64,000 bases of DNA, taken from positions 2,418,001-2,482,000 of the forward strand of contig NZ_CP028271.1 in NCBI RefSeq assembly GCF_009914055.1, in the 5' to 3' direction. This document shows, one piece after another, positions 16,318 to 26,064 of the stretch (position 1 is its first letter; the number at the start of each line of letters is the position of its first letter). Source of the stretch: Mixta intestinalis. GTDB taxonomy: Bacteria > Pseudomonadota > Gammaproteobacteria > Enterobacterales > Enterobacteriaceae. The notes under the pieces are model-generated. The model saw only the letters and a program-made list of their open reading frames with translations. It ran no database searches and had not been told where the DNA came from. The position numbers and the translations under genes were made by a program.

Positions 16318-18045
16318 ATGATTTCAGGCATTTTAGCATCACCGGGTATCGCTTTCGGCAAGGCACTTCTGCTGAAAGAAGATGAAATCGTTATCAACCG
16401 GAAGAAAATTTCTGCCGATCAGGTTGATCAAGAAGTTGCGCGCTTTATTGAAGGTCGCCGTAAAGCGGCTGCACAGCTGGAAGCCATCAAAATTAAAGCA
16501 GGTGAAACCTTCGGCGAAGAGAAAGAAGCCATCTTCGAAGGTCATATCATGCTGCTGGAAGATGAAGAGCTTGAGCAGGAAATCATCAGCCTGATTAAAG
16601 ATGAACTGGCTTCTGCCGATGCCGCGACCCATAGTGTGATCGAAGGCCAGGCGAAGGCGCTGGAAGAGCTCGATGACGAATACCTGAAAGAACGTGCCGC
16701 TGACGTACGTGACATCGGTAAACGTCTGCTGCAAAACATTCTCGGCCTGCACATTGTTGATCTGAGCGCGATTAAAGATGAAGTCATCCTGGTTGCAAGA
16801 GATCTGACGCCGTCTGAAACCGCACAGCTGAACCTGAAAAAAGTGCTGGGCTTTATTACCGATCTGGGCGGTCGTACTTCTCACACCTCTATTATGGCCC
16901 GTTCGCTTGAGCTGCCTGCTATTGTCGGCACCGGTGACGTCACCAGTCGCGTTAAGAACGATGATTATCTGATTCTGGATGGCGTTAACAACAAGATTTA
17001 CGTTAACCCGACTGCTGAAGTCATCGAAGAGCTGAAAGCGGTACAGCATCAGTACCTGAGCGAAAAAAATGAACTGGCCAAGCTGAAAGATCTGCCAGCA
17101 ATTACGCTGGATGGCCATCAGGTTGAAGTAGGTGCCAATATCGGTACCGTGCGCGATATCCCTGGCGCAGAGCGCAACGGCGCTGAATGTGTCGGCCTCT
17201 ACCGTACCGAGTTCCTGTTTATGGACCGTGACGCGCTGCCGACCGAAGAAGAACAGTTCCAGGCCTATAAAGCCGTTGCCGAAGCAATGGGATCGCAGGC
17301 GGTCATCGTCCGTACTATGGATATCGGCGGTGATAAAGACCTGCCTTATATGAACCTGCCGAAAGAGGATAACCCGTTCCTCGGCTGGCGTGCGATCCGT
17401 ATCGCCATGGATCGTAAAGAAATTCTGCACGCGCAGCTGCGCGCAATCCTGCGTGCTTCTGCGTTCGGCAAACTGCGTATCATGTTCCCGATGATCATCT
17501 CGGTAGAAGAAGTTCGCTTCCTGAAGGCGGAACTGGAGATGCTGAAGGCGCAGCTGCGTGAAGAAGGCAAAGCCTTCGACGAAGCCATTGAAGTGGGGAT
17601 TATGGTTGAAACCCCGGCTTCGGCGGTCATTGCTCGTCATCTTGCAAAAGAAGTTGACTTCTTTAGTATTGGGACAAACGACCTAACGCAGTATACTCTG
17701 GCGGTGGATCGTGGTAACGATCTGATTTCCCATCTTTATAACCCAATGACGCCGTCGGTGCTTGGTTTGATCAAGCAGGTTATTGATGCTTCTCATGCCG
17801 AAGGTAAGTGGACCGGCATGTGTGGTGAGCTGGCAGGTGATGAACGTGCTACACTACTGTTATTGGGAATGGGGCTGGACGAATTCAGCATGAGTGCCAT
17901 TTCTATCCCGCGCATCAAGAAGATCATTCGTAATACGAACTTCGAAGATGCTAAGGCATTAGCAGAGCAGGCTCTGGCTCAACCGACCGCGGAAGAGTTG
18001 ATGAACCTGGTCAACAAGTTCATTAAAGAAAAAACACTCTGCTGA
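16318..18045 (+). CDS. ptsI: PTS enzyme I (phosphoenolpyruvate-protein phosphotransferase)
   Basis: First PTS enzyme; takes phosphate from PEP onto His189 and gives it to HPr. 575 residues as in E. coli. The phosphohistidine motif GGRTSHTSIMARS places H189. The PEP-binding TIM barrel spans about 260-575, with the signature DFFSIGTNDLTQY near residue 450 and the catalytic Cys region TGMCGELAGD near residue 502. The start has AAGGTAGGG upstream. Confidence 0.98.
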   Translation: MISGILASPGIAFGKALLLKEDEIVINRKKISADQVDQEVARFIEGRRKAAAQLEAIKIKAGETFGEEKEAIFEGHIMLLEDEELEQEIISLIKDELASADAATHSVIEGQAKALEELDDEYLKERAADVRDIGKRLLQNILGLHIVDLSAIKDEVILVARDLTPSETAQLNLKKVLGFITDLGGRTSHTSIMARSLELPAIVGTGDVTSRVKNDDYLILDGVNNKIYVNPTAEVIEELKAVQHQYLSEKNELAKLKDLPAITLDGHQVEVGANIGTVRDIPGAERNGAECVGLYRTEFLFMDRDALPTEEEQFQAYKAVAEAMGSQAVIVRTMDIGGDKDLPYMNLPKEDNPFLGWRAIRIAMDRKEILHAQLRAILRASAFGKLRIMFPMIISVEEVRFLKAELEMLKAQLREEGKAFDEAIEVGIMVETPASAVIARHLAKEVDFFSIGTNDLTQYTLAVDRGNDLISHLYNPMTPSVLGLIKQVIDASHAEGKWTGMCGELAGDERATLLLLGMGLDEFSMSAISIPRIKKIIRNTNFEDAKALAEQALAQPTAEELMNLVNKFIKEKTLC

Positions 18046-18088
18046 TTCCGCGATACGCTGGCCCAACATTACTGCTTAGGAGAAGATC

Positions 18089-18592
18089 ATGGGTTTTTTT
18101 TCCAAACTTTTTGGTGATAAAACAGAAAGCGCATCTGGCACTATTGAGATCGTCGCCCCGCTCTCTGGTGAGATCGTAAATATCGAAGACGTGCCAGACG
18201 TAGTATTTGCGGAGAAGATTGTCGGCGATGGTATCGCAATTAAACCGGCAGGCAACAAAATGGTTGCTCCGGTTGATGGCACCATCGGCAAAATCTTCGA
18301 AACCAACCATGCATTCTCTATCGAATCTGAGAACGGCATTGAGCTGTTTGTTCACTTTGGTATTGATACCGTAGAGCTGAAAGGCGAAGGCTTTAAACGC
18401 ATCGCGGAAGAAGGCCAGAAAGTGAAAAAAGGCGATGTTGTTATTGAGTTCGATCTGCCACTGCTGGAAGAGAAAGCCAAATCTACGCTGACGCCGGTTG
18501 TGATCTCTAATATGGATGAAATTAAAGAGCTGACCAAGCTCACTGGTCAGGTCACCGTAGGTGAAACGCCAGTTATCCGCATTAAAAAATAA
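18089..18592 (+). CDS. crr: PTS glucose-specific EIIA component (Crr)
   Basis: Soluble EIIA-Glc; passes phosphate to EIICB-Glc and, by its phosphorylation state, controls adenylate cyclase and inducer exclusion. 167 residues, two fewer than E. coli because the N-terminal tail (MGFFSKLFGDKTES) is shorter. H74 and H89 correspond to the two active-site histidines. The ATG at 18089 has AGGAGA upstream. Third gene of the pts operon, 43 bases after ptsI. Confidence 0.98.
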   Translation: MGFFSKLFGDKTESASGTIEIVAPLSGEIVNIEDVPDVVFAEKIVGDGIAIKPAGNKMVAPVDGTIGKIFETNHAFSIESENGIELFVHFGIDTVELKGEGFKRIAEEGQKVKKGDVVIEFDLPLLEEKAKSTLTPVVISNMDEIKELTKLTGQVTVGETPVIRIKK

Positions 18593-18611
18593 CGGCTAAC
18601 GTCATAAAACG

Positions 18612-18639
18612 AACGGCGCTTCAGGGCGCCGTTTTTATT
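18612..18639 (+). terminator. Terminator of ptsHI-crr
   Basis: Perfect 8-bp stem AACGGCGC/GCGCCGTT, 6-base loop, then a T run. Confidence 0.93.
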
Positions 18640-18664
18640 TTGCTTAATACTTGATGCCTGTTAT

Positions 18665-20017
18665 TTAATTCCCCTGCCAGTGCGGCAGACGAATTGTCAT
18701 CTCCAGCCCGCCGTTACGCCCGTTTGCCGCCTGTACTTCGCCATGATGCGCCAGCACTACCTTGCGCACGATAGATAATCCCAGCCCATATCCCTTACCC
18801 TGCAACGGCGAATTCACCCGCACAAAGGGATCGAAAATACTGGAAAGCTTATCGGCGTCCACGCCTGGGCCGCTGTCACTGACGCGGACCGCAAGCCAGC
18901 CGTCCTCAGCGCGTAAAGCGATCATCACCCGCTGGCCCTGTAACGAATAGCGCAGCGCGTTACGCACCACATTCTCTACCGCCCGCCGTACCAGCTCCGC
19001 ATTGCCCTTCACGGTATAATCTGCGTCCTGGTCCGCCTCCAGCACTATCTCCACGCCGGGCAACTGCGCCTCATAGCGGGCATCGTTGACCACCGTTTCC
19101 AGCAGACCGTAGAGATCGAAATATTGCTCGTCGGGCATATTTTCATTTTCCGCACGCGACAGCGTCAGCAACTCGCCGATCATCTTATCCAGGCGTCGTG
19201 CCTCGTCATCAATGCGATCGAGAGACGCCTGCACCGTTTCCGGCGTCTGTCGAGCCAGCCCGGTTGCCAGCTGCAAACGCGCCAGCGGCGAGCGCAACTC
19301 ATGGGAAATATCGTGCAGCAGCTCTTCACGCGCCTTTACCAGCACCGCGAGGCGCTCCACCATAGCGTCAAAATCGCGCGCCACAACCGACAGTTCATCA
19401 TGGCGGCGACGCATTTGCGGGTAGAGCCGTACGGAAAGATCGCCATTTGAGACGCGGGCGAATCCCAGCCGGAGCTGGCGCATCGGACGCGTCAGGTTCC
19501 AGGCCAGCAGCGAACTGAACAGCAGCCCCATCAGCCCGGCAAACCAGAAAATCGGCTCCGGGATATTGAGAATTTTAGGCGGCGGGCCACCCATCTCGCT
19601 ATCCTCGCGCAGCCCTTTTACATCGTAACGCAGCTGATACTGCTGCCCGTCCGCGCCGGTCACCCACTCTATCACCTGATCGGGATAACCCTTCCCCTGT
19701 AGTGTGGCGTTAAGCTGACGGCGCGACATTTCCTGCGGCGGAAAAGGCATCGGCGTTACTGAAAAAAAGCGTCGGTCACCGGGCGACCAGTCCGACATCA
19801 TATTATCCAGCGCAGGCAGGCCACCATGCTGCAAAACCGATACCGCCGAAGCCATTTGCAAATTAACGATGCGCCGCGTGGCAATATGTTCCGGCGGTTC
19901 CCGATGTTTGCCATAAAGCGTAAAACCCAGCCACAGCAGCTGGCTAATCAGAAAAAAGACCAGCCAGAAGCCAAACAGGATTTTCCAGAACAGACGCCCC
20001 TGAAAACGGCTACTCAT
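18665..20017 (-). CDS. CpxA-like sensor histidine kinase
   Basis: Inner-membrane sensor kinase of 450 residues. TM1 is at about 10-34, a periplasmic loop of about 120 residues (35-155) is rich in Pro and Arg, TM2 is at about 155-173 and HAMP at about 174-228. The DHp domain has phospho-acceptor H239 in HDISHELRSPL. The ATPase domain has the N box (NVVRNALRYS), G1 (DSGPGVD) and G2 (KGYGLGLSI). The ATG overlaps the stop of the upstream response regulator by 4 bases (ATGA), so the two are coupled. It resembles CpxA/RstB kinases, but this locus is not the usual cpx site. The neighbouring divergent macAB genes are the obvious candidate target. Confidence 0.88.
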   Translation of the reverse strand: MSSRFQGRLFWKILFGFWLVFFLISQLLWLGFTLYGKHREPPEHIATRRIVNLQMASAVSVLQHGGLPALDNMMSDWSPGDRRFFSVTPMPFPPQEMSRRQLNATLQGKGYPDQVIEWVTGADGQQYQLRYDVKGLREDSEMGGPPPKILNIPEPIFWFAGLMGLLFSSLLAWNLTRPMRQLRLGFARVSNGDLSVRLYPQMRRRHDELSVVARDFDAMVERLAVLVKAREELLHDISHELRSPLARLQLATGLARQTPETVQASLDRIDDEARRLDKMIGELLTLSRAENENMPDEQYFDLYGLLETVVNDARYEAQLPGVEIVLEADQDADYTVKGNAELVRRAVENVVRNALRYSLQGQRVMIALRAEDGWLAVRVSDSGPGVDADKLSSIFDPFVRVNSPLQGKGYGLGLSIVRKVVLAHHGEVQAANGRNGGLEMTIRLPHWQGN

Positions 20018-20694
20018 CGAATGCGGTAGCCGATGCTGCGCACGGTTTCGATATTGATCGCATCACCGGCCAGCCCCGCCAGCTTCTGTCGAATATTGCT
20101 GATATGCACATCAACGCTACGATCATAAGCCTCACGCGGACGCCCCAGACCTTTCTCGGACAGCTCATCTTTTGTTACCACGCGATCGGGCGAGCGTAGT
20201 AGCAGATCGAGTAAGTTGAACTCTGAAGCGGTTAAATCAAACGGCTTGTTTTTCCATTCGCTGATGCGCGTGGCCGGATTCAGCGTCAGGTCGCCCCAGC
20301 GCACCACCTCTTTTTTCTCCGACTGCATCGGCTGCTCATCTATGCGACGCAGCACTGCACGCAGGCGTGCCACCAGCTCACGCGGATAGCAGGGCTTAGG
20401 CACATAATCGTCAGCCCCCATCTCCAGGCCGATAACCCGATCGATATTGTCCCCTTTCGCCGTCAGCATAATTACCGGAATGCGGCTGCTCTGCCGTACC
20501 TGACGCAGCACATCGGTGCCGCTCATATCCGGCAGCATAATGTCCAGGATCACCGCCTGGAATTTCCCCGACAGCGCGCCATCAATACCCGCCTGTCCGG
20601 TCAGCACCAGCGAGGCTTCAAAGCCTTCACCCAATAAATATTCGCTGAGCATGGTGCCCAACTCAAGATCGTCATCAACTAACAGAATCTTCAT
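20014..20694 (-). CDS. CpxR-like OmpR-family response regulator
   Basis: Response regulator of 226 residues from the ATG at 20694, which has GAGAG 7 bases upstream and yields the normal MKILLVDDD start. The receiver domain (1-115) has phospho-acceptor D51 in ILDIMLPD, acid pocket D8/D9 and the conserved Lys in PKPCYPREL. The winged-helix effector domain (about 130-226) includes the DRSVDVHISNIRQKL recognition helix. Closest in look to CpxR. It is transcribed with the kinase gene and divergently from macA over a 170-base gap. Confidence 0.9.
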   Translation of the reverse strand: MKILLVDDDLELGTMLSEYLLGEGFEASLVLTGQAGIDGALSGKFQAVILDIMLPDMSGTDVLRQVRQSSRIPVIMLTAKGDNIDRVIGLEMGADDYVPKPCYPRELVARLRAVLRRIDEQPMQSEKKEVVRWGDLTLNPATRISEWKNKPFDLTASEFNLLDLLLRSPDRVVTKDELSEKGLGRPREAYDRSVDVHISNIRQKLAGLAGDAINIETVRSIGYRIR

Positions 20695-20864
20695 ACATCT
20701 ACTCTCAATCACGGTTGACGCTATTTTGACCGTAAGCCTGTCGTTGCGCAGCAGGTTTTACTGAATCCTTACAGAGAATGGCACCTTATTGAACGGTCGT
20801 TTCGCTTTATTGTGGCAGCCTTTTGCGTTATACCAGTGCTTTCTTCGTTTCAGGGATCTCCGTC

Positions 20865-22061
20865 ATGGCATTACGCCGCACCTTATTTAAACGTAAAGGC
20901 TTCTTACTGCTGATTTTTTTGCTGATTGCCGCCGTTATCGCCTGGCTACTGCTGCGCCCACATCAGGCTCCCGCAGAATTTCTGACCGCCACCGTTGAGC
21001 AGCGTCCGCTACAGCAGGAAGTCCTGGCAGACGGTACGCTTTCTGCCAGCAAGCTGGTCAGCGTCGGTGCACAGGCGTCCGGTCAGATCAAACGCCTGCT
21101 GGTAGATCTGGGCGATCAGGTTAAACAGGGGCAGCTGGTGGCAGAAATCGACAGCATGACACAGCAAAATGCCCTGCAAAACGCGCAGGCGGCGCTAAAA
21201 AATATTGAAGCACAGCGCGCGGCAAAGCTGGCCCAGCTCACCAACTTCCGCGCCGCCTTTGCACGCCAGAAAGCAATGTTAGAGAAAAACCTGACGCCGA
21301 AAGCGGATTATGACAGCGCGCTGGCGACGCTAAGCGCCACCGAAGCGGAAATTCGTGCGCTGGAAGCGCAGATTGCTCAGGCACAGATTGAGGTAAATAC
21401 CGCGCAGGTAAATTTAGGCTATACCCGCATCGTATCACCGATTGATGGCACCGTGGTTTCCGTACCGGTCGAGGCCGGACAGACGGTTAACGCCGTGCAA
21501 AGCGCCCCGACGCTGATGAAAGTTGCCAATCTCGATACCATGACGGTGAAAGCGCAAATTTCCGAAGCGGATGTGATTAAAGTCGAACCAGGCATGAAGG
21601 TATGGTTTTCTATTCTTGGCGAACCGAATAAACGTTACGAAGCAACCCTGCGCGCCATTGAACCCGCGCCAGACTCCATTAATGAAGAGAGCAGCAGCCT
21701 GACCGGTTCTTCCAGCAGCTCAAGCGATAAAAAGGCTATCTACTATTACGGTCTGTTTGACGTGCCTAACCCGCAGCATCGCCTGCGTATTTCTATGTCG
21801 GCGGAAGTGCATATCGTGCTGGGCGAGCGTCCAAACGCGCTGGTCATCCCTGCCACCGCTATTGACAACGTCGATGGCAAAACCACGGTGCAGGTGTTAG
21901 AGGCTAACCAGCAGCTAACGCGCCGCGAAGTGCAGGTAGGGCTGAATGATAATATCGAAGCCGAAATTGTTTCCGGCCTGAAAGTGGGCGAAAAAGTCGT
22001 GCTGGGTCAGCGTAGTGAGGCGGCCGCCAACGATGCACCTCCCGGACCGGGGCCACGCTAA
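20865..22061 (+). CDS. macA: MacA periplasmic adaptor subunit
   Basis: Membrane-fusion adaptor linking the MacB ABC pump to an outer-membrane channel such as TolC. 398 residues from the ATG at 20865 (AGGGA upstream); a start 14 codons earlier would precede the membrane anchor awkwardly. TM anchor at about 10-30, lipoyl domain halves around 55-90 and 200-230 (SPIDGTVVSVPVEAGQTV), and a coiled-coil hairpin at about 105-185. A Ser-rich insert (SSSLTGSSSSSSDK) lies near residue 290; the protein is about 27 residues longer than E. coli MacA. It overlaps macB by one base. Confidence 0.92.
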   Translation: MALRRTLFKRKGFLLLIFLLIAAVIAWLLLRPHQAPAEFLTATVEQRPLQQEVLADGTLSASKLVSVGAQASGQIKRLLVDLGDQVKQGQLVAEIDSMTQQNALQNAQAALKNIEAQRAAKLAQLTNFRAAFARQKAMLEKNLTPKADYDSALATLSATEAEIRALEAQIAQAQIEVNTAQVNLGYTRIVSPIDGTVVSVPVEAGQTVNAVQSAPTLMKVANLDTMTVKAQISEADVIKVEPGMKVWFSILGEPNKRYEATLRAIEPAPDSINEESSSLTGSSSSSSDKKAIYYYGLFDVPNPQHRLRISMSAEVHIVLGERPNALVIPATAIDNVDGKTTVQVLEANQQLTRREVQVGLNDNIEAEIVSGLKVGEKVVLGQRSEAAANDAPPGPGPR

Positions 22062-24001
22062 TGGCGCTGCTGGAACTTAACAATATCAGCCGTTCATTCC
22101 AGAACGGCGAACAGCAAGTGCAGGTGCTGCACAACATTCATCTCGCTATCGAAGCCGGAGAGTTTGTTGCTATCGTCGGACAATCAGGATCGGGCAAATC
22201 GACGCTGATGAATATCCTCGGCTGTCTTGATAAAGCCAGTTCCGGGGACTATCTCGTTGCCGGACGTGCCGTCTCAGCGCTGGACGATGATGCGCTGGCG
22301 GCGCTGCGTCGTGAGCACTTCGGCTTTATCTTCCAGCGTTATCACCTGCTGAGCGAGCTGACGGCGCTGGGCAACGCCGAAATGCCCGCTATCTATGCCG
22401 GTAAAGCACCACAGGCACGCCGGGAACGCGCTACCGCCCTGCTAACCCGTCTCGGCCTGGGTGAGCGTTTGCATTACCGCCCCGGCCAGCTTTCCGGCGG
22501 TCAGCAGCAACGCGTCAGTATTGCGCGTGCACTGATGAACGGTGGCGAAGTGATTCTGGCCGATGAGCCAACCGGCGCGCTCGACAGCCGTAGCGGCGAA
22601 GAGGTGATGCGTATTCTGCACGATCTGCATCAGCAGGGGCACACCATCGTTATCGTGACGCACGATATGAACATTGCGCAGCACGCCCAGCGCATCATTG
22701 AAATTCGTGACGGTGAAATTCTTAGCGATACCCGGCGTGAGGAAGCCAGCTCCGCGCCACCGCAGCGGCTGGCTACGCGTGATAAAGGCAGCGCCTGGCG
22801 CGCCGCGCGCGATCGTCTCACCGAAGCTTTCCGTATGGCGCTGGTTTCTATGCTGTCGCAGCGGCTGCGCACCTTCCTGACCATGCTGGGCATTATTATC
22901 GGTATCGCTTCGGTGGTGGCGGTGGTGGCGCTTGGCAAGGGTTCGCAGCAAAAAATCCTCAATGAAATCAGCGCAATGGGTACCAGCACGCTGGAGATCT
23001 ATCCGGGGAAAGATTTTGGCGACATGCATGCCTCATCGATCCAGACGCTGCGTGCCAGCGATGCGGACGCGCTGGCACATCAACCCTATGTCCACAGCGT
23101 TACGCCGTTGCTTTCTACCAATACCACGCTGAAATATCGTAATCAGGCGCTATCGGTCTCGGTTAACGGCGTCGGCGAACAATTTTTTGCCGTGCGTGGC
23201 TATCAGATTACCAGTGGAAAAGCTTTTGACCGCCACAGCGTTGATACGCTGGCGCAGGAGGCGGTGATTGATAAAAATACCCTTAATCGGCTATTTGCCA
23301 ACGGTGAAAATCCGCTGGGCCAGGTGTTAATGCTGGGAAATATGCCGGTGCGCATTGTGGGCGTCGCTACCCATCAGAGCAGCTTCGTTAACGACAGTAA
23401 CCTTGATATCTGGCTGCCTTACACCACGGTAATGAAGCGTATGGTGGGGCAAACCTGGCTCAGCGGCATTACTGTGCGGGTGAAGGATAATGTCGATCTG
23501 GCGCTGGCGGAACAGGGTGTTACACGCCTGATGACGCAGCGCCACACCGATAAAGACTTTTTCATCTTCAATGCCGACAGCATCCGTCAGACCATTGAAA
23601 ATACCACCAATACCATGACGTTGCTGGTGGCGATGATTGCCCTGATTTCGTTGCTGGTAGGCGGCATTGGCGTGATGAATATCATGCTGGTATCGGTAAC
23701 CGAGCGCACGCGGGAAATTGGTGTTCGTATGGCGGTAGGCGCGCGCGCCAGCGATATCATGCAGCAGTTCCTGATTGAAGCGGTACTGGTCTGCCTGACC
23801 GGGGGCATTATCGGCGTGCTGCTGTCGCTGGTGCCGGGCCTGATTCTCGCTCAGGTGACCAACAGCTTCAGCATGATCTACTCGCCCTTCTCTATCGTGG
23901 CAGCCTTTATCTGCTCCAGCCTGATTGGCGTGATTTTCGGCTTCTTCCCGGCACGGCGTGCTGCCCGGCTCGATCCGATTCACGCTCTGGAACGCGAATA
24001 A
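22061..24001 (+). CDS. macB: MacB ABC-type efflux ATPase/permease
   Basis: Inner-membrane ABC transporter that, with MacA and TolC, extrudes macrolides, enterotoxins or precursors such as protoporphyrin. 646 residues (E. coli 648). The N-terminal ATPase has Walker A GQSGSGKST (about 42-50), signature LSGGQQQR and Walker B ILADEP. TM1 is at about 273-295, then a large periplasmic domain to about 520, then three C-terminal TM segments of the FtsX/MacB fold. Its TAATG junction with macA suggests coupled translation. Confidence 0.95.
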   Translation: MALLELNNISRSFQNGEQQVQVLHNIHLAIEAGEFVAIVGQSGSGKSTLMNILGCLDKASSGDYLVAGRAVSALDDDALAALRREHFGFIFQRYHLLSELTALGNAEMPAIYAGKAPQARRERATALLTRLGLGERLHYRPGQLSGGQQQRVSIARALMNGGEVILADEPTGALDSRSGEEVMRILHDLHQQGHTIVIVTHDMNIAQHAQRIIEIRDGEILSDTRREEASSAPPQRLATRDKGSAWRAARDRLTEAFRMALVSMLSQRLRTFLTMLGIIIGIASVVAVVALGKGSQQKILNEISAMGTSTLEIYPGKDFGDMHASSIQTLRASDADALAHQPYVHSVTPLLSTNTTLKYRNQALSVSVNGVGEQFFAVRGYQITSGKAFDRHSVDTLAQEAVIDKNTLNRLFANGENPLGQVLMLGNMPVRIVGVATHQSSFVNDSNLDIWLPYTTVMKRMVGQTWLSGITVRVKDNVDLALAEQGVTRLMTQRHTDKDFFIFNADSIRQTIENTTNTMTLLVAMIALISLLVGGIGVMNIMLVSVTERTREIGVRMAVGARASDIMQQFLIEAVLVCLTGGIIGVLLSLVPGLILAQVTNSFSMIYSPFSIVAAFICSSLIGVIFGFFPARRAARLDPIHALERE

Positions 24002-24024
24002 CCGTGGCCCCACCAGGGGCTGCG

Positions 24025-24906
24025 TTACTGATAGACGCCGGTGGAGAGATAGCGATCGCCGCGATCGCAAATAATCGCCACCACCACGCTATCTGGATGT
24101 TCGGCGGCGATGCGCAGTGCCCCGGCTACCGCGCCGCCGGAACTGACGCCGCAGAACACCCCCTCACGCTGCGCCAGCTGACGCATCGTTTCTTCTGCTT
24201 CCGTCTGGCCCATATCTATGATGCGATCGACCAGTTCCGGACGCCAGATCCCCGGCATCCAGGCGGCAGGCCAGCGGCGAATACCGGGAATGCTGCTACC
24301 TTCCAGCGGCTGTAATCCGATAATTTGTACCTGTGGATTTTGCTCTTTCAGATAGCGGCCAACTCCGGTAATGGTGCCGGTGGTGCCCATACTGGAGACA
24401 AAGTGGGTGATACGTTCAGCGCTCTGCCGCCAGATTTCCGGCCCGGTGGTGGTGTAATGCCCCAGCGGATTATCGGGATTGTTAAACTGATCCAGCACCT
24501 TGCCTTCGCCACGTGCCGCCATTGCCTGCGCCAGCTCGCGTGCGCCTTCCATGCCCAGCTCGCGACTGACCAGCACCAGCTCAGCACCATAGGCGCGCAT
24601 TGCTGCCTGACGCTCGGCGCTCATATTGTCGGGCATCAGCAACCTCAGCGAATAGCCCTTAATCGCCGCGATCATGGCCAACGCGATACCGGTATTGCCG
24701 CTGGTTGCTTCAATCAGCCGATCGCCGGGGCTGATTTCACCACGCCGCTCTGCGCCCTGAATCATTGACAGCGCGGCCCGATCCTTTACCGATCCGGCAG
24801 GATTGTTGCCCTCAAGCTTTAGCCATATTTCGCTGCCGTTAGCAGGCGTCAGGCGCTGCAGTTTAATCAGCGGCGTATTACCGATGGTGCTTTCCAGCGT
24901 GGTCAC
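24025..24906 (-). CDS. cysM: Cysteine synthase B
   Basis: PLP-dependent O-acetylserine sulfhydrylase B, which can also use thiosulfate. Starting at GTG 24906 (CAGGA 8 bases upstream) gives 293 residues and a start matching E. coli MSTLEQTIGNTPL; an ATG 7 codons upstream is possible but less likely. K41 lies in NNPAGSVKDRAA and the TSGNTGIA loop is near residue 70. The C-terminus is about 10 residues shorter than E. coli CysM. Last gene of cysPTWAM, 69 bases after cysA; converges on macB. Confidence 0.95.
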   Translation of the reverse strand: MTTLESTIGNTPLIKLQRLTPANGSEIWLKLEGNNPAGSVKDRAALSMIQGAERRGEISPGDRLIEATSGNTGIALAMIAAIKGYSLRLLMPDNMSAERQAAMRAYGAELVLVSRELGMEGARELAQAMAARGEGKVLDQFNNPDNPLGHYTTTGPEIWRQSAERITHFVSSMGTTGTITGVGRYLKEQNPQVQIIGLQPLEGSSIPGIRRWPAAWMPGIWRPELVDRIIDMGQTEAEETMRQLAQREGVFCGVSSGGAVAGALRIAAEHPDSVVVAIICDRGDRYLSTGVYQ

Positions 24907-24975
24907 AATATTTATCCTGGCAGGCAAGATATGGCGGGCAGGAATAGCCCGCCATAGTAAAGAAGTGAGAAAATA

Positions 24976-26064
24976 TCAGGCGCTTTCGGCAAAGGCAACC
25001 GTACGCAGTGGAGTATTGCCCTGATAGAGGCGCGCCTGTTGCAGACCTACATAGAGGCGTTCCCCGCGCAGCGGCGCGATATGTTCACCATCAAACACCA
25101 GGCTGAACGGCTCAGCCTGCCAGCCTGCGGGCTGAACCAGCAGCTGCCAGAAGTGTCCGCGCGGACTGACTTCCAGCACCTGCACCGGCAACGGCGTCTC
25201 CAGACTACTGTGACGGTTAACGTCGATCTCCCAGGGGCGTAAAAAGAGTTCAACCGCGCCCTGCTGCGCTGGCGTAAAGCCCAGCGGCCAGTGATGAGCA
25301 CCAACGTGGAATTGCGAACCATGAACGCTGGCATCGAAGCGATTAACCTCACCGAGGAACTCCAGCACGAAACGGCTGGCGGGTTCGCGCCAGACATCGT
25401 CCGGCGTACCCACCTGTTCGATATTGCCCTGACTCATTACCACTACCCGATCGGCAACCTCCATCGCCTCTTCCTGATCGTGAGTAACGAACACGCTGGT
25501 AAACTTCAGTTCTTCGTGTAGCTGACGCAGCCAGCGACGCAGCTCTTTGCGCACCTGCGCATCCAGTGCGCCAAACGGCTCATCCAGCAACAGAATCTGC
25601 GGCTCGACGGCTAATGCTCGCGCCAGCGCCACGCGCTGTTTTTGTCCACCGGAAAGCTGGGCCGGGTAGCGATTAGCCAGATGCCCCAGCTGCACCATCT
25701 CCAGCAGCTGCGTTACCTTTTGTTTAATCGCCTGCGCCGTTGGACGTTCACGACGCGGCAATACCGTCAGGCCGAAAGCGATATTGTCAAATACCGTCAT
25801 ATGGCGAAACAGCGCGTAATGCTGGAAGACAAAACCCACCTGGCGATCGCGCGCGTGCAGACGGCTAACATCTTTACCATGAAAGCGGATATGCCCGCTG
25901 TTCTGATGTTCCAGCCCGGCAATAATACGCAGCAGCGTGGTTTTACCGGAGCCGGATGGACCAAGCAGCGCTACCATCTGACCAGAAGGAATATCCAGCG
26001 AGATGTCGTTAAGCACACGCGTCCGGCCAAAGGATTTGTTGATCTGGTTAATCTCAATGCTCAT
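24976..26064 (-). CDS. cysA: Sulfate/thiosulfate ABC importer ATPase CysA
   Basis: ATPase powering the CysT-CysW sulfate/thiosulfate importer. 362 residues (E. coli 365). Walker A GPSGSGKTT (about 34-42), signature LSGGQKQR, Walker B LLLDEPFGALD and switch His in FVTHDQEEAM. The C-terminal regulatory TOBE-like domain begins around residue 240. It overlaps the end of cysW by 11 bases. Confidence 0.97.
   Translation of the reverse strand: MSIEINQINKSFGRTRVLNDISLDIPSGQMVALLGPSGSGKTTLLRIIAGLEHQNSGHIRFHGKDVSRLHARDRQVGFVFQHYALFRHMTVFDNIAFGLTVLPRRERPTAQAIKQKVTQLLEMVQLGHLANRYPAQLSGGQKQRVALARALAVEPQILLLDEPFGALDAQVRKELRRWLRQLHEELKFTSVFVTHDQEEAMEVADRVVVMSQGNIEQVGTPDDVWREPASRFVLEFLGEVNRFDASVHGSQFHVGAHHWPLGFTPAQQGAVELFLRPWEIDVNRHSSLETPLPVQVLEVSPRGHFWQLLVQPAGWQAEPFSLVFDGEHIAPLRGERLYVGLQQARLYQGNTPLRTVAFAESA

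Noticed and set aside
16339..17640. 433-codon open frame antisense to ptsI
   Set aside because: Mirror frame of a highly conserved gene; Phe/Gln/Asn-rich with no domain or start signal.
24005..24020. GCCCC/GGGGC hairpin between macB and cysM as a bidirectional terminator
   Set aside because: Only 5 bp with no T run on either strand.
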